Assembly: GCF_001619955.1 (NCBI RefSeq)
Contig: NZ_LQQO01000034.1
Location: 124,001 to 188,000 of the forward strand
Direction of reading: 5' to 3'
DNA: 64,000 nucleotides
Origin: Sphingomonas hankookensis
GTDB lineage: Bacteria > Pseudomonadota > Alphaproteobacteria > Sphingomonadales > Sphingomonadaceae
In this document: positions 29,827 through 38,910 of the stretch, in pieces
How positions within the stretch are numbered: position 1 is the first letter of the stretch
Layout of the letters: each line of letters opens with the position of its first letter
Translations under genes and position numbers: made by a program
The notes under the pieces: model-generated
Database searches by the model: none
The model's input: only the letters and a program-made list of their open reading frames with translations
What the model was told of the DNA's origin: nothing

Positions 29827-31754
29827 CAGTAACGGACCCGCACGCCGCCATAGGCGGCACGGCCCGGCGTGCCATACTGGAAGATGGTCTGATAGCGTTC
29901 GTCGAACAGATTCTCGACCCGGCCATAGACCTCGACCCGCTCCGTGATCGGCAACGCCGCGCGCAGGTCGGTCAGGACATAGCCGTCCAGCCGGCGGGTG
30001 TTCGACGCATTGTCGAAACTGTCGCCGACCATGGTGACGGTCGCCCCGGTCGACAGGCCGAACGCCCAGCGATAGTCCGCATTGACGGTCAGGCTGTCCG
30101 CCGGGCGCCGCTGCAGCTTGCGCCCGAAATTGGCAGTCCCGGCCGAGCGGTTCTGCGCATCCAGATAGGTATAGGCGGCGGCGACGGTGAACGCCTCGAC
30201 GGGTTTCAGCTTCAGCGCGAATTCCAGCCCCTTCGCCTCGGCGCGCTGGATATTGTCATAGGTGCCGAACGGCCGCCCGGCGCAGATGCCGGTGCCGTTG
30301 GCGGGGCAGGAGATGAACGCGATCAGGTCCTTCGACGTGCGGTCGAACCAGGTCGCGCTCGCCTCGACAGCACCGTCCAGCCCACGCTGGGTGATGCCGG
30401 CGTCCCAGCCGTGCGAGCGTTCCGGGGTCAGCAGCGCGTTGCCGTATTCGCTCTGCAGCTGGTACAACGTCGGCGCCTTGAACCCTTCCGAATAGCTGGC
30501 GCGTAGCAGCGTATTGCCGCCGTTCGGCGACCAGACACCGCTGCCCGAAAACACCGTCGCTCCGCCGAACACATTATGATCGTCATGGCGCACGCCCCCG
30601 GTCAGCGTGAGGTTTTCGATCGGCGTCACCGCCAGCTGGCCATAGACCCCGAAGAGGCGCGCACGACCGGTCGTCGCCGGCCCGCCGAAGCTCGCCGTGG
30701 TGAAGCGCGACACTTCACGTTCCACGCCGAAGGTCGCGAAGACGGCGTCGGTGACGTCGAACGATCCCTGATAGTCGAGCCGGTCGTTGCGCCCTTTGCC
30801 CCGGAAGGTTTCGGTCGGCGTGCCGTCGGGATCGGTGTTGGTGCGGTTGCTCGACGTATGGGCATAGCCGATGCGGTTGCGGAACCGCCCGTCGAACAGC
30901 GCGGCGTTCAGCCCGGTATAGCCGGTCCATTGCTCCGCGTTCCCGACCTCGCGGGTATCGCCGAAGCTGAACGTGGGCGCCGGAAAGCCGTCGATCTCGG
31001 TCCGGCCGTTCGAATAGAAGCCGCGCACATCGACCGAGACATTGTCGGCCAGCGCCACCGCGACGCTGCCGTTCGCGCCATAGTTGCGATAGCCGTCCTT
31101 TTCGCGTCCCGGCGCATAGGCCGAAATGCCGTCGGTGGTAAAGAACCCGCCGCCCAGGCTTGCCGATACCGCCCCCGACTTGCCCGACACGTTGGCAAAG
31201 GCCTGCCCGGTGCCGAACGATCCACCTTCCGCGCGGGCGTTGATCGCCAGTTCTTCGGTCGGCTGCCGGGTAATCAGGTTGACGACGCCGCCGATCGCCT
31301 GGCTGCCCCACAACACCGACTGCGCACCGCGCAGCACTTCGATGCGAGCGATGTTGCCGATCAGCAGATTGCCGAAGTTGAAGCCGCCGCCGGGCGACGA
31401 CGGGTCGTTGAGCTTCACGCCATCGATCAGCGCGACGGTCTGATCGCTGTCGGCGCCGCGGATGTTGACGCTGGTCGTCGTGCCGATACCGCCATTGCGG
31501 GTGACGGTGACGCCGGGCGTCTGGCGCAGCAGGTCGGACACGACCACCGCCTGCCGGGTTTCGATGGTCGCGGTGTCGAGCACGGTGACCGCCTGCCCCA
31601 CGGTATCGACCGGGCGTGCCTCGCGGTTCGCGGTGACGACGATCTCGTCATCGCCGTCCGCCACGCGTTCGAGGCCGGTGGTCGACTGGGCGCTCTGCGC
31701 GAAACTCGGGGTCGCTGCCAACAGGCAGGGCAGCAACAGGAAACGGGTCTTCAT
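29826..31754 (-). CDS. btuB: TonB-dependent cobalamin receptor
   Basis: From ATG 31754 the 642-residue protein has a signal peptide (MKTRFLLLPCLLAATPSFAQ). A TonB box-like DEIVVTANR follows, then a plug domain (DLLRQTPGVTVTRNGGIGTT, VLWGSQAIGGVVNLITR) and a 22-strand-type barrel ending RAAYGGVRVRY. The cobalamin substrate is inferred from the upstream B12 riboswitch and the downstream btuFCD genes. It is the first gene of an eleven-gene overlapping operon. Confidence 0.93.
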   Translation of the reverse strand: MKTRFLLLPCLLAATPSFAQSAQSTTGLERVADGDDEIVVTANREARPVDTVGQAVTVLDTATIETRQAVVVSDLLRQTPGVTVTRNGGIGTTTSVNIRGADSDQTVALIDGVKLNDPSSPGGGFNFGNLLIGNIARIEVLRGAQSVLWGSQAIGGVVNLITRQPTEELAINARAEGGSFGTGQAFANVSGKSGAVSASLGGGFFTTDGISAYAPGREKDGYRNYGANGSVAVALADNVSVDVRGFYSNGRTEIDGFPAPTFSFGDTREVGNAEQWTGYTGLNAALFDGRFRNRIGYAHTSSNRTNTDPDGTPTETFRGKGRNDRLDYQGSFDVTDAVFATFGVEREVSRFTTASFGGPATTGRARLFGVYGQLAVTPIENLTLTGGVRHDDHNVFGGATVFSGSGVWSPNGGNTLLRASYSEGFKAPTLYQLQSEYGNALLTPERSHGWDAGITQRGLDGAVEASATWFDRTSKDLIAFISCPANGTGICAGRPFGTYDNIQRAEAKGLEFALKLKPVEAFTVAAAYTYLDAQNRSAGTANFGRKLQRRPADSLTVNADYRWAFGLSTGATVTMVGDSFDNASNTRRLDGYVLTDLRAALPITERVEVYGRVENLFDERYQTIFQYGTPGRAAYGGVRVRY

Positions 31755-31902
31755 TCGGGTAATCCCCCTTGGCATCAAACAAGGGGACGCGCGGCGCGGG
31801 CGCCGGAACAGGCTGTTCTCCGCACGCACGACCCCCAAACGACGTCGTCACGCGAGGAAACCCTCGATCGCCCGGCACACCCCGTCCGCGCGAAGGACAA
31901 CC
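31755..31902 (-). promoter_or_regulatory. Expression platform between the cobalamin riboswitch and btuB
   Basis: About 150 bases separate the riboswitch aptamer from the btuB start. They contain gcgccggaacaggctgttctc on the plus strand, part of which could pair in alternative structures. No terminator T-run is visible, which would fit control by hiding the btuB ribosome-binding site (aagggggatta before the ATG). This mechanism is inferred. Confidence 0.45.
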
Positions 31903-32082
31903 GCGACGGGCAGGTCTCCTGGCTCGCGGGTCATCGCCTTGCCCGGCCTTCCCGGACCTTGGGTCCAGTGGCACACGGGGGAGCAAGGCTCGCCGGTCAC
32001 AGTTGCGGGGGCAGCCCCGGATGGCGCGTCGCAAACGCGCTTCCGGGTTCCCTTTTCATCCCATTTCTGGGAACCTGTCGCA
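31903..32082 (-). ncRNA. Adenosylcobalamin riboswitch aptamer
   Basis: Read on the minus strand, the region shows the known conserved blocks in order: GGGGCTGCCCCCGCAACTGT (complement of about 31998-32017), a GCCACTGG segment with CCGGGAAGGC (31946-31972), and the B12 box GAGCCAGGAGACCTGCC (31909-31925). It lies directly upstream of btuB and should repress the whole operon when adenosylcobalamin is plentiful. Exact ends are approximate. Confidence 0.95.
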
Positions 32083-32088
32083 TCCGCG

Positions 32089-32117
32089 CCCTTAGAGCGC
32101 ATCGGGGCACAGGACAA
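32089..32117 (-). promoter_or_regulatory. Candidate promoter of the riboswitch-btuB operon
   Basis: On the minus strand TTGTCC (32112-32117) and TAAGGG (32089-32094) are separated by 17 bases. Initiation about 7 bases later would fall near 32082, just where the riboswitch begins. The promoter lies immediately in front of the divergent cobP start codon, so the two units share this DNA. The match to the consensus is moderate. Confidence 0.45.
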
Positions 32118-32118
32118 G

Positions 32119-32637
32119 ATGGCGACGACAACCCTGTTCGTGGGCGGCGCGCGCTCGGGCAAGAGCCGGCTGGCGCAGACGACGATGGAAGCGCTGCCGA
32201 GACCATGGACCTATCTCGCCACGGCGGAGGCGTGGGACGCGGAGATGGCCGACCGCATCACCCGCCACCGCGCGGATCGCGGACCCGGCTGGCGCACGGT
32301 CGAATGTCCGCTCGACCTGCCGCAGGCGATTGGTGCGGCTACGGGGCCGGTGCTCGTCGATTGCCTGACCTTGTGGCTGACCAATGTGATGCTGGGCGGG
32401 CATGACGTCGCGCGGCATAGCGCCGAGCTGATCGCGGCGATCGGCGCGGCGCGGCACCCGCTGATGCTGGTCAGCAACGAAGTGGGCCTGGGCATCGTGC
32501 CCGACCATCCGCTGGGCCGCGCGTTTCGCGACGAGGCGGGGCGGCTCAACCAGGCGGTGGCGGCGGCGGTCGACCGATGCTGGTTCGTGGTGGCGGGGAT
32601 GGTGCTACCGCTCGCCTCCTTCTCCCCCGAAAACTGA
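32119..32637 (+). CDS. cobP: Adenosylcobinamide kinase / adenosylcobinamide-phosphate guanylyltransferase
   Basis: The 172-residue bifunctional enzyme phosphorylates adenosylcobinamide and then adds GMP, giving the CobS substrate. The P-loop GGARSGKS (9-16), VDCLTLWLTNVM and VSNEVGLGIVPDHPLGRAFRD are the family marks. It runs divergently from the rest of the pathway, with the riboswitch on the opposite strand just upstream of it. Any promoter for cobP should lie within the riboswitch DNA. ATG 32119 follows a weak aggaca. Confidence 0.95.
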   Translation: MATTTLFVGGARSGKSRLAQTTMEALPRPWTYLATAEAWDAEMADRITRHRADRGPGWRTVECPLDLPQAIGAATGPVLVDCLTLWLTNVMLGGHDVARHSAELIAAIGAARHPLMLVSNEVGLGIVPDHPLGRAFRDEAGRLNQAVAAAVDRCWFVVAGMVLPLASFSPEN

Positions 32638-32639
32638 TC

Positions 32640-32718
32640 GTACCCCCGCGCAGGCGGGGGTCCAGAGCCAATAGCGCGCCGCCCGGTTACCCTGGATCCC
32701 CGCCTGCGCGGGGATACG
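32640..32718. repeat. REP-like inverted repeat, family A
   Basis: Arms gtacccccgcgcaggcgggg and cccgcctgcgcggggatacg are inverted copies. The element fills exactly the gap between the convergent cobP and NmrA-like genes, and its right end abuts the stop codon at 32719. Confidence 0.88.
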
Positions 32719-33603
32719 TCATTGTTCCTTCACGACATTCCGCAACGGCGTCCACGCCACTTCGTACCGCGCATTATCCACCGGCCCGCTCGGCGCACGA
32801 CCGTCGAACATGTTGTGGAGATACTGCATCCCCTGCCACGCCGGAAACACCTGGTCGCGCGCCGGGAACAGCCGTCGCGTCACCCCGATCATCCGCTCCA
32901 GCGCGCCGAGCGACCCGGCGCGCAACAGGCCATAGGGCTTGCCCGTCACCTCCCCCATCAACGCCGCCAGATCGCGCGCGCTGACCTCGGCGCCGGCGAT
33001 CTGCAGGTTGCGCGGCGCGGCGGGGTCGAGTGCGGCGGCGGCGGTATAGGCCGCCACATCGTCCTTGGTCGTCAGCGCGAACTTCACGTCCGCGTCGCCC
33101 CAGTACAGCACGCGCCGCACCCGCCGCTGGATCAACGGCATCTGCCCGTTCAGCATGTCCGCGAACGCGCCGTTGAAGATCGACGTGGCCAGGATCGGCG
33201 CGGTGTCGATCCGCGTACGGAACGCGCGACGCAGGTCGAAATTGCGGTTCTTGCCGGTCGGCAACGCGCGATAGTCGATCGAAAAGTCCGACGGGATGAA
33301 CCGCGCCGCCCCACCGCCCAGCGCCGCGTCGAGCAGCTTCGTCTGGGTATCGAGGATCGTCTCGCCCAGCCCGTTCAGCGCCGACACGACGCACACCACC
33401 CCGCGACAGGCATGGGCCAGCGCCTGCGCATCGTCGAAATCCACGGGGCAGGGATCGGCGCCGATGCTCGCCAGCGCGGCGATCCGGCCGGCCGCGGTGC
33501 TGGGGCGGACCAGCGCACGCACCTTCGCCCCGCGCGCGACCGCGGCTTTCGCGATCCGCCCGCCCAAATCGCCGGTCGCGCCCGCGACGATGATCGTGTC
33601 CAT
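32719..33603 (-). CDS. NmrA-like NAD(P)-binding protein
   Basis: From ATG 33603 the 294-residue product has the Rossmann motif VAGATGDLGGRI (6-17) of atypical short-chain dehydrogenases of the NmrA/isoflavone reductase-like type. FIPSDFSIDY is in the place of the active-site region, and the usual YxxxK is not clear. A redox sensor or reductase role is possible. The substrate is unknown and no pathway partner is adjacent. It is divergent from the GT2 gene, with 82 bases between. Confidence 0.8.
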   Translation of the reverse strand: MDTIIVAGATGDLGGRIAKAAVARGAKVRALVRPSTAAGRIAALASIGADPCPVDFDDAQALAHACRGVVCVVSALNGLGETILDTQTKLLDAALGGGAARFIPSDFSIDYRALPTGKNRNFDLRRAFRTRIDTAPILATSIFNGAFADMLNGQMPLIQRRVRRVLYWGDADVKFALTTKDDVAAYTAAAALDPAAPRNLQIAGAEVSARDLAALMGEVTGKPYGLLRAGSLGALERMIGVTRRLFPARDQVFPAWQGMQYLHNMFDGRAPSGPVDNARYEVAWTPLRNVVKEQ

Positions 33604-33685
33604 GTTCGTCCCCGTTGCCCTGTCACCGGCGAACTGCCGAGCCTGTCGTGCGTTCCCGCTGACCGTAACGCAAGAGGGTGGCCAT

Positions 33686-34555
33686 ATGACCGAAGCGATC
33701 GCCGGGCCGCGCTGTCCGATCTGCGGCAACGACCGCTGGCACGACCGCGCGCTGCCGGAATGCACCCATTGCGGTCTGGTGGTCGCCACTCTCGCTTTCG
33801 ACGCCGCGACGCTACGCGACGCTATCGCCGAAAGCCTGCGCGATGGCACACCGGAACGGGGCTTCGCGCTCGCCCCCCATGCCCGGCGCAACGCCGCCTG
33901 GGCGCTCGGACTGGTCGACGGCGAACCCGCCACGCCATGTCCGCATGCCGTAACGCTCGGCATGATCGCCCGCGCGAGGGAAGCGGATGCGACCGCCGCG
34001 ATGCTGACGGATTTGCGGCCGCATTTTCCCCGCCCGATCGTCCTGCTCGACGGCACGCCGGACGATGCGGCATCGCTCGCGCAGGCGGTGCCGTGGGCGC
34101 AGGTCCACGCCCATCCGCTGAACGGCGACTTCGCGGCACAGCGCAACCGGGTGCAGGCGCTGGCGGACGGCTGGGTGCTACAACTCGACAGCGACGAGAC
34201 GCCCGATGCTGCGCTGCTGGCCGCGCTCGGCTGGTTGACAGAAGCGGCGGATCGGGACGGGCTGTGGGCGCTGGGGCTGCCGCGCCGCAACTTGGTCGAT
34301 GGCGCGCAATCCGCGCTGTGGCCCGACATCCAATATCGCCTGACCCGCGCGCACATCCGCTTCGCCGGCACCGTGCACGAACGCCCGGTCGTGCCGTTCG
34401 AACGCACGTCGCTGGCGCTGGCCGGGGCGATCGACCATCACCTCGTCCGCGCCCGCGTGATCGAACGCTCGCGGGTCTATGAGGCCATGTCGGCCGGCGC
34501 CGGACGCCCCGGCGACGAAGCCGCGCTGCTGCGCCCGTTCACCGCCGCGACATAA
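33686..34555 (+). CDS. Zinc-ribbon GT2-like glycosyltransferase
   Basis: From ATG 33686 the 289-residue protein begins with a four-cysteine zinc ribbon (Cys10, Cys13, Cys26, Cys29 in CPIC...CTHC). A GT-A-like domain follows with ILQLDSDETPD-type acidic residues (VLQLDSDETPD near residue 165) and AGTVHERPV, as in WaaE/KdtX-like family 2 proteins. The combination of a zinc ribbon and a GT2 domain is unusual. Donor and acceptor are unknown. Its 3' end overlaps the convergent GT4 gene by 79 bases. Confidence 0.75.
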   Translation: MTEAIAGPRCPICGNDRWHDRALPECTHCGLVVATLAFDAATLRDAIAESLRDGTPERGFALAPHARRNAAWALGLVDGEPATPCPHAVTLGMIARAREADATAAMLTDLRPHFPRPIVLLDGTPDDAASLAQAVPWAQVHAHPLNGDFAAQRNRVQALADGWVLQLDSDETPDAALLAALGWLTEAADRDGLWALGLPRRNLVDGAQSALWPDIQYRLTRAHIRFAGTVHERPVVPFERTSLALAGAIDHHLVRARVIERSRVYEAMSAGAGRPGDEAALLRPFTAAT

Positions 34556-35697
34556 GCGGCGGTCGTCTCCCCGGCCAAGCCGGCGCGGGTGAAGCGTCCC
34601 GCCGCCACCCGCGCCGCGGTCGATAACGCCTGCCGCAGATCGTCGTCGCGCAGCATCCGCCGCAAGATCGCGCCCAGCGCGTCCGCGGTGCAGTCGTCTG
34701 CCAGCAACCCCGCGCCGCTGCCGCCGACGAACAGCCGCGCACTCGGGTCTTCGCCACATGCCGCGATCGGCCGGCCAAAGGTCATCGCCTCCTGATAGAC
34801 CAGCCCGAAACTCTCGTAGCGCGACGGCGCGACGACGATATCGGCCCCGGCAAGCGACGCATGCAGCATGTCGTCCTCGACCCGGTGATAGCTGTCGATC
34901 CGTTTGAGCGCCGCCGGCGGTAACCGATCGAGTTCCTGCCGGTGCAGCCCGATCATCGTCAGCCGGAAGTCGGGCAGCGTGCCGGCATCCGCCTCCGCCG
35001 CCAGTGCCGGCAGCGCGCCGATCAGCGCATCGGTCCCCTTGCGCGGTTCGTTGCGCCCGACGAACAACAGCCGCAGCACGTCGTTGCCCGGCGGATAGGG
35101 CGCCGCCCGCCCCGCATCGACGATCGCCGGCGGCAGGCTGAGGCCGATCACCGCATGGCCCGGCCCCGGCGGCTGCGTGCCATAGAGTGCGGCGACCTTG
35201 GCACCATGCGCCTCGGTATTGGAGATCAGCCCCGCCGACGCCCGCGCCGACAATGCCTCCAGCGTCACCGCCGCCCAGCGGTCGATCCGGTCGCGCAGCG
35301 TCCGTGGCTTCGCCGCGCTGGTCGCGACCGGCGTCGAATTGCGCGTCACCAGCGGTGCCGGCCCGGTCAGCGCGACCCACAGGCCCGGCGCATACCAGTT
35401 GGTCGCCTCGATCACGTCGAACGGCCGCTCGGCATGGAGCCGCCGCACCGTCCGCGCGACCATCGCCGGGCCGCAGAGATGGCCGATGCCGGGCCAGCGC
35501 CGCAGCCGGGCGAACCACCCGTCCTCGGCCGCACCGATCACTTCCACGCCATCGCTGCTGCTGCGGCCCGTCCGGTCCATCGTGACGACGCGCACGTCAT
35601 GCCCCGCTTCGGCCAGCGCATGGGCGATTTCGCACGCGGCGCGCGACAGGCCGCTCTTTTCGGGCGGATAGGCCCAGGTCAGCAGCCCGATCCTCAT
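34477..35697 (-). CDS. GT4 glycosyltransferase
   Basis: From ATG 35697 the 406-residue protein has the GT-B fold: an N-terminal TWAYPPEKSGLSRAACEIAH glycine-containing loop, VGRNEPRKGTDAL starting the second domain, and the family 4 nucleotide-sugar motif VAPSRYESFGLVYQEAMTFG (two Glu seven residues apart). The donor sugar is unknown. The ATG overlaps the stop of the upstream GT4 gene by ATGA. The last 79 bases run over the convergent GT2-like gene. Confidence 0.88.
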   Translation of the reverse strand: MRIGLLTWAYPPEKSGLSRAACEIAHALAEAGHDVRVVTMDRTGRSSSDGVEVIGAAEDGWFARLRRWPGIGHLCGPAMVARTVRRLHAERPFDVIEATNWYAPGLWVALTGPAPLVTRNSTPVATSAAKPRTLRDRIDRWAAVTLEALSARASAGLISNTEAHGAKVAALYGTQPPGPGHAVIGLSLPPAIVDAGRAAPYPPGNDVLRLLFVGRNEPRKGTDALIGALPALAAEADAGTLPDFRLTMIGLHRQELDRLPPAALKRIDSYHRVEDDMLHASLAGADIVVAPSRYESFGLVYQEAMTFGRPIAACGEDPSARLFVGGSGAGLLADDCTADALGAILRRMLRDDDLRQALSTAARVAAGRFTRAGLAGETTAAYVAAVNGRSSAASSPGRPAPADMAS

Positions 35698-36758
35698 GCG
35701 CCCGCTCCCGATGCGAGGGCGATCCGTTGCCGGTAGAGCGTCACATAATCCTCCGCCATGCGTGTCGCGGTGAAGCGTTCCTCGAACCGTGCGCGCACCC
35801 GCGCCCGGTCGATCGTGTCGATCTTCGCCAGCGCGGCGACCGCCTCTTCCTCCGTCTTCACGATGAAGCCGGTCACGCCTGGCTCGACCACCTCGCGCAC
35901 GCTGCCGCGATCCCACGCGATCACCGGCGTCCCGCAGGCCATCGCCTCGATCATCACCAGCCCGAACGGTTCGGGCCAGTCGATCGGGAAGAGCAGCGCC
36001 GCCGCCTCGCCCAGCAGCGCCTGTTTCGCGCGGTCGTCGACCTCACCGACATGGATCGCATCGTCGCCCAGCAGCGGCGCGACCCGCTCCTCGAAATAAC
36101 GTGGATTGCCGACATCGATCCCGCCTGCCAGCCGGATCGGCCGCCCGGCGGCGCGGGCCACGCGGATCGCGACGTCGGGCCGCTTCTGATCGGTCATCCG
36201 GCCGATGAAAACGACGCCTTCCCCGCCCGGTCCGGCCACGAACCGGTCGGCCGGAATGCCGTGATGCACGACGCCCGCCCGATTGGCGCGCGGCAGGTCA
36301 CGGGCCTGCGCCTGCGAGATCGCCGCGACCGGCAATTCGGGAAAGCTGTGGAAGAATAACTTGCGGTCCAGCTCGTCGAGCCGCCAGTGCACTGTCGTCA
36401 GGCTGCGCCCGATCCGGTCGCCCAGCACCGCGGCATGGGCGAATTCGCCATGGCAATGAACGATGTCGAACTCGGTCAGATGTTGCGCCAGCAGCCCCAG
36501 CTGCGCCGCCTCCAGCGCGGCAGGAACGCCCGGTGCGACCGGGCCGTGATACGCCTCCAGCGCCGACAGGCTGGGATGCGCCGACAGGTGCCGCGCGGTG
36601 GTCACGCTGTCGCTGGGCGCGATCAGCGTCACGTCATGGCCCATCGCCATCAGCGCCTCGGTCAGGTCGGACACGACCCGTTCGGTGCCCCCGGTACCGC
36701 GCGGCGGCGTGGGGTAGATGACCGGGGCGATCTGCGCGATGCGAAGCGGGGATACCAT
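35694..36758 (-). CDS. GT4 glycosyltransferase
   Basis: The 354-residue GT-B enzyme starts at ATG 36758, as the short extension upstream lacks a start with a ribosome-binding site. RGTGGTERVVSDLTEAL near residue 20, VHCHGEFAH, VFIGRMTDQKRPDVAIRVA and FPIDWPEPFGLVMIEAMACG are typical of family 4. It is first of a two-gene unit with the next GT4 (ATGA overlap). It stands 82 bases from the divergent sucrose synthase gene, which suggests a shared product or control. Confidence 0.88.
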   Translation of the reverse strand: MVSPLRIAQIAPVIYPTPPRGTGGTERVVSDLTEALMAMGHDVTLIAPSDSVTTARHLSAHPSLSALEAYHGPVAPGVPAALEAAQLGLLAQHLTEFDIVHCHGEFAHAAVLGDRIGRSLTTVHWRLDELDRKLFFHSFPELPVAAISQAQARDLPRANRAGVVHHGIPADRFVAGPGGEGVVFIGRMTDQKRPDVAIRVARAAGRPIRLAGGIDVGNPRYFEERVAPLLGDDAIHVGEVDDRAKQALLGEAAALLFPIDWPEPFGLVMIEAMACGTPVIAWDRGSVREVVEPGVTGFIVKTEEEAVAALAKIDTIDRARVRARFEERFTATRMAEDYVTLYRQRIALASGAGA

Positions 36759-36840
36759 CGCCCACCGGAACAAAGCCAAGCGGCAACGGTTCCTGTCAGG
36801 GCGGCAATAAGTCCGCGTTTTTCAACGGGAAAGTTCCGTA

Positions 36841-38910
36841 ATGTTCATCCTCCACCTCGCCCTGCAGGGATGTCTTCGCGCGCGTGAGGTGGAATATGGA
36901 GTGACGGCGGATACCGGCGGCCATATCCGCTACCTCCTCGATCTGGTTGCCGCGACTGGCGGGCATCCAGGCATTACCCGGACCGAAATCGTCACCAGAG
37001 CCTTTCGTGGCGGGCCGCTGGGCGAAGGCTATTGGCGCGAAAGCGAGTTTATCGACGATACGACGCGCATCGTCCGCTTGCGCTCGGCCAGCGACGCCTA
37101 TCTGCCGAAGGAAGCGCTGTGGACGGAGACCGACAGCTTCGTCGACGCACTGGTCGCGCATATCGCGGCGCTCGACCGCCGTCCCGACCTGATCCACGCC
37201 CATTATGCCGATGCCGGCGCGGTGGCGGCGGCGGTCAAGGCGCGGCTCGGCATTCCCTATATCTTCACCGCCCATTCGCTGGGCCGCGTCAAGCAGGTGG
37301 CGTTCGGCACCGACTGCGCCGAAACCGCCGGCCTCGAACGCCGCATCGCAATCGAGGATCATGCCATCGCCCATGCCGATGCGATCATCGCCTCCTCGCG
37401 CGACGAGGCGGAGGTGCAATATGCCGGCTATCCCAGCTACGATCCCGGCCGCATCCGCATCATCCCGCCGGGCAGCGACCTCGGGCTGTTCGCCGGTAAC
37501 TGCACCGACGCGCTGGTCGATGCGCGGATCGACCGCTTCCTCGCCGACCCCTCCAAGCCCGTCATCCTCGCGCTGGCCCGCCCGGTCAGCAAGAAGAACC
37601 TCGCCGCGCTCGTCCATGCCTATGGCCGCTGCCCGGCGCTACAGACCGCCGCGAACCTCGTCATCGTGGCCGGCACGCGCGACGATCCGCGCAGCCTCGA
37701 ACCCGAACTGGCTGGCAACATGGCCGAGCTGTTCGCGCTGATCGACCGCTACGACCTCTACGGATCGGTCGCGATTCCCAAGACCCACGCCCCGCACGAA
37801 GTCCCCGCCATCTACGCCCATGCCCGGGCCAAGCGCGGCATCTTCGTCAATCCGGCGCTCAACGAACCCTTCGGGCTGACCCTGCTGGAAGCGGCGGCGT
37901 CGGGACTGCCGCTGGTCGCGACCGACAGCGGCGGGCCGAACGACATCATCGAAGGCTGCAACAACGGCATCCTCGTCGACCCGCGCGACCCGCATGCCAT
38001 CGGGCAGGCGATGTTGAAGATCCTGTCCGACGATGCGCTATGGGACACCTATTCGCACGCCGGCGCAACGGCGGCCGAGCTGTACGACTGGGACGGCCAT
38101 GTCGCGCGCTATGCCGAACTGGCGGCGGCGGTGATCGCGCCGCCGGCTCCGGCGATCGAGACGCCACGCCTGCTGCTCGTCTCCGATATCGACAACACGC
38201 TGTTGGGTGAAACCGAGGCGGCGCAGGCGTTCAACCTGTGGCACGGCGACCAGCACGACATGCTGTTCGGCATCGCCACCGGGCGCAGCCTGCACAGCGC
38301 ACTGGCGATCCTCGCGCAGAACCAGGTCGCACCGCCCGCCGTCATGATCACCTCGGTCGGATCGGAAATCTACCACCGCATCCATGGCGGCGTGTACGCC
38401 CGCGACGATGCGTGGACCGCGATCATCGACGCCGGCTGGGATCGTGCCGCCATCGCCGCCCTGCTGGCCGAACAGGGCGAGCTGCGCCCGCAAAGCCCGC
38501 TCGAACAGCGCAGCCACAAATTGAGCTATTTCACCGGTGGCGAACCCGACATTGCCGAACGTATCCGCGACCTGCTGGCCGGCGCTGGCTTCGCCGCATC
38601 GGTGATCCACAGCCATGGCCGCTATCTCGACATCTTGCCCTTGGCCGCGTCGAAGGGGACGGCGGTCGATTATGTCCGCCGCCGCGCGCAGATGCGCCGT
38701 GATCAGGTGATCGTCGCGGGCGACAGCGGCAACGATGTCGAAATGCTGCGCGCCTGCGCCCATGCGATCATCGTCGGCAATTATTCCGACGGCCTGGCGC
38801 AGCGTCCCGACCTCGCCCACAGCTATGTCGCCCGGCGCGGCTATGCGTTCGGGATCATGGAGGGAGTCGCCCATTTCCGCGGGCAACCGGCACAGCGTCT
38901 GTCGGCGTGA
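36841..38910 (+). CDS. Sucrose-phosphate synthase fused to sucrose-phosphatase
   Basis: The 689-residue protein combines two steps of sucrose synthesis. The N-terminal GT4 domain (about 1-435) carries the sugar-phosphate loop TADTGGHIRYLLDLVAA and the nucleotide-sugar motif NPALNEPFGLTLLEAAASG. The C-terminal HAD domain (about 443-689) has DIDNTLLG with Asp449 and Asp451, IATGRS, KLSYFTGG and GDSGNDVEM (Asp628), as in sucrose-phosphatases. Both halves keep their catalytic residues. Such fusions are known in cyanobacteria and in some halotolerant proteobacteria, where sucrose protects against salt or drying. The next gene starts within its stop codon (GTGA). Confidence 0.9.
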   Translation: MFILHLALQGCLRAREVEYGVTADTGGHIRYLLDLVAATGGHPGITRTEIVTRAFRGGPLGEGYWRESEFIDDTTRIVRLRSASDAYLPKEALWTETDSFVDALVAHIAALDRRPDLIHAHYADAGAVAAAVKARLGIPYIFTAHSLGRVKQVAFGTDCAETAGLERRIAIEDHAIAHADAIIASSRDEAEVQYAGYPSYDPGRIRIIPPGSDLGLFAGNCTDALVDARIDRFLADPSKPVILALARPVSKKNLAALVHAYGRCPALQTAANLVIVAGTRDDPRSLEPELAGNMAELFALIDRYDLYGSVAIPKTHAPHEVPAIYAHARAKRGIFVNPALNEPFGLTLLEAAASGLPLVATDSGGPNDIIEGCNNGILVDPRDPHAIGQAMLKILSDDALWDTYSHAGATAAELYDWDGHVARYAELAAAVIAPPAPAIETPRLLLVSDIDNTLLGETEAAQAFNLWHGDQHDMLFGIATGRSLHSALAILAQNQVAPPAVMITSVGSEIYHRIHGGVYARDDAWTAIIDAGWDRAAIAALLAEQGELRPQSPLEQRSHKLSYFTGGEPDIAERIRDLLAGAGFAASVIHSHGRYLDILPLAASKGTAVDYVRRRAQMRRDQVIVAGDSGNDVEMLRACAHAIIVGNYSDGLAQRPDLAHSYVARRGYAFGIMEGVAHFRGQPAQRLSA

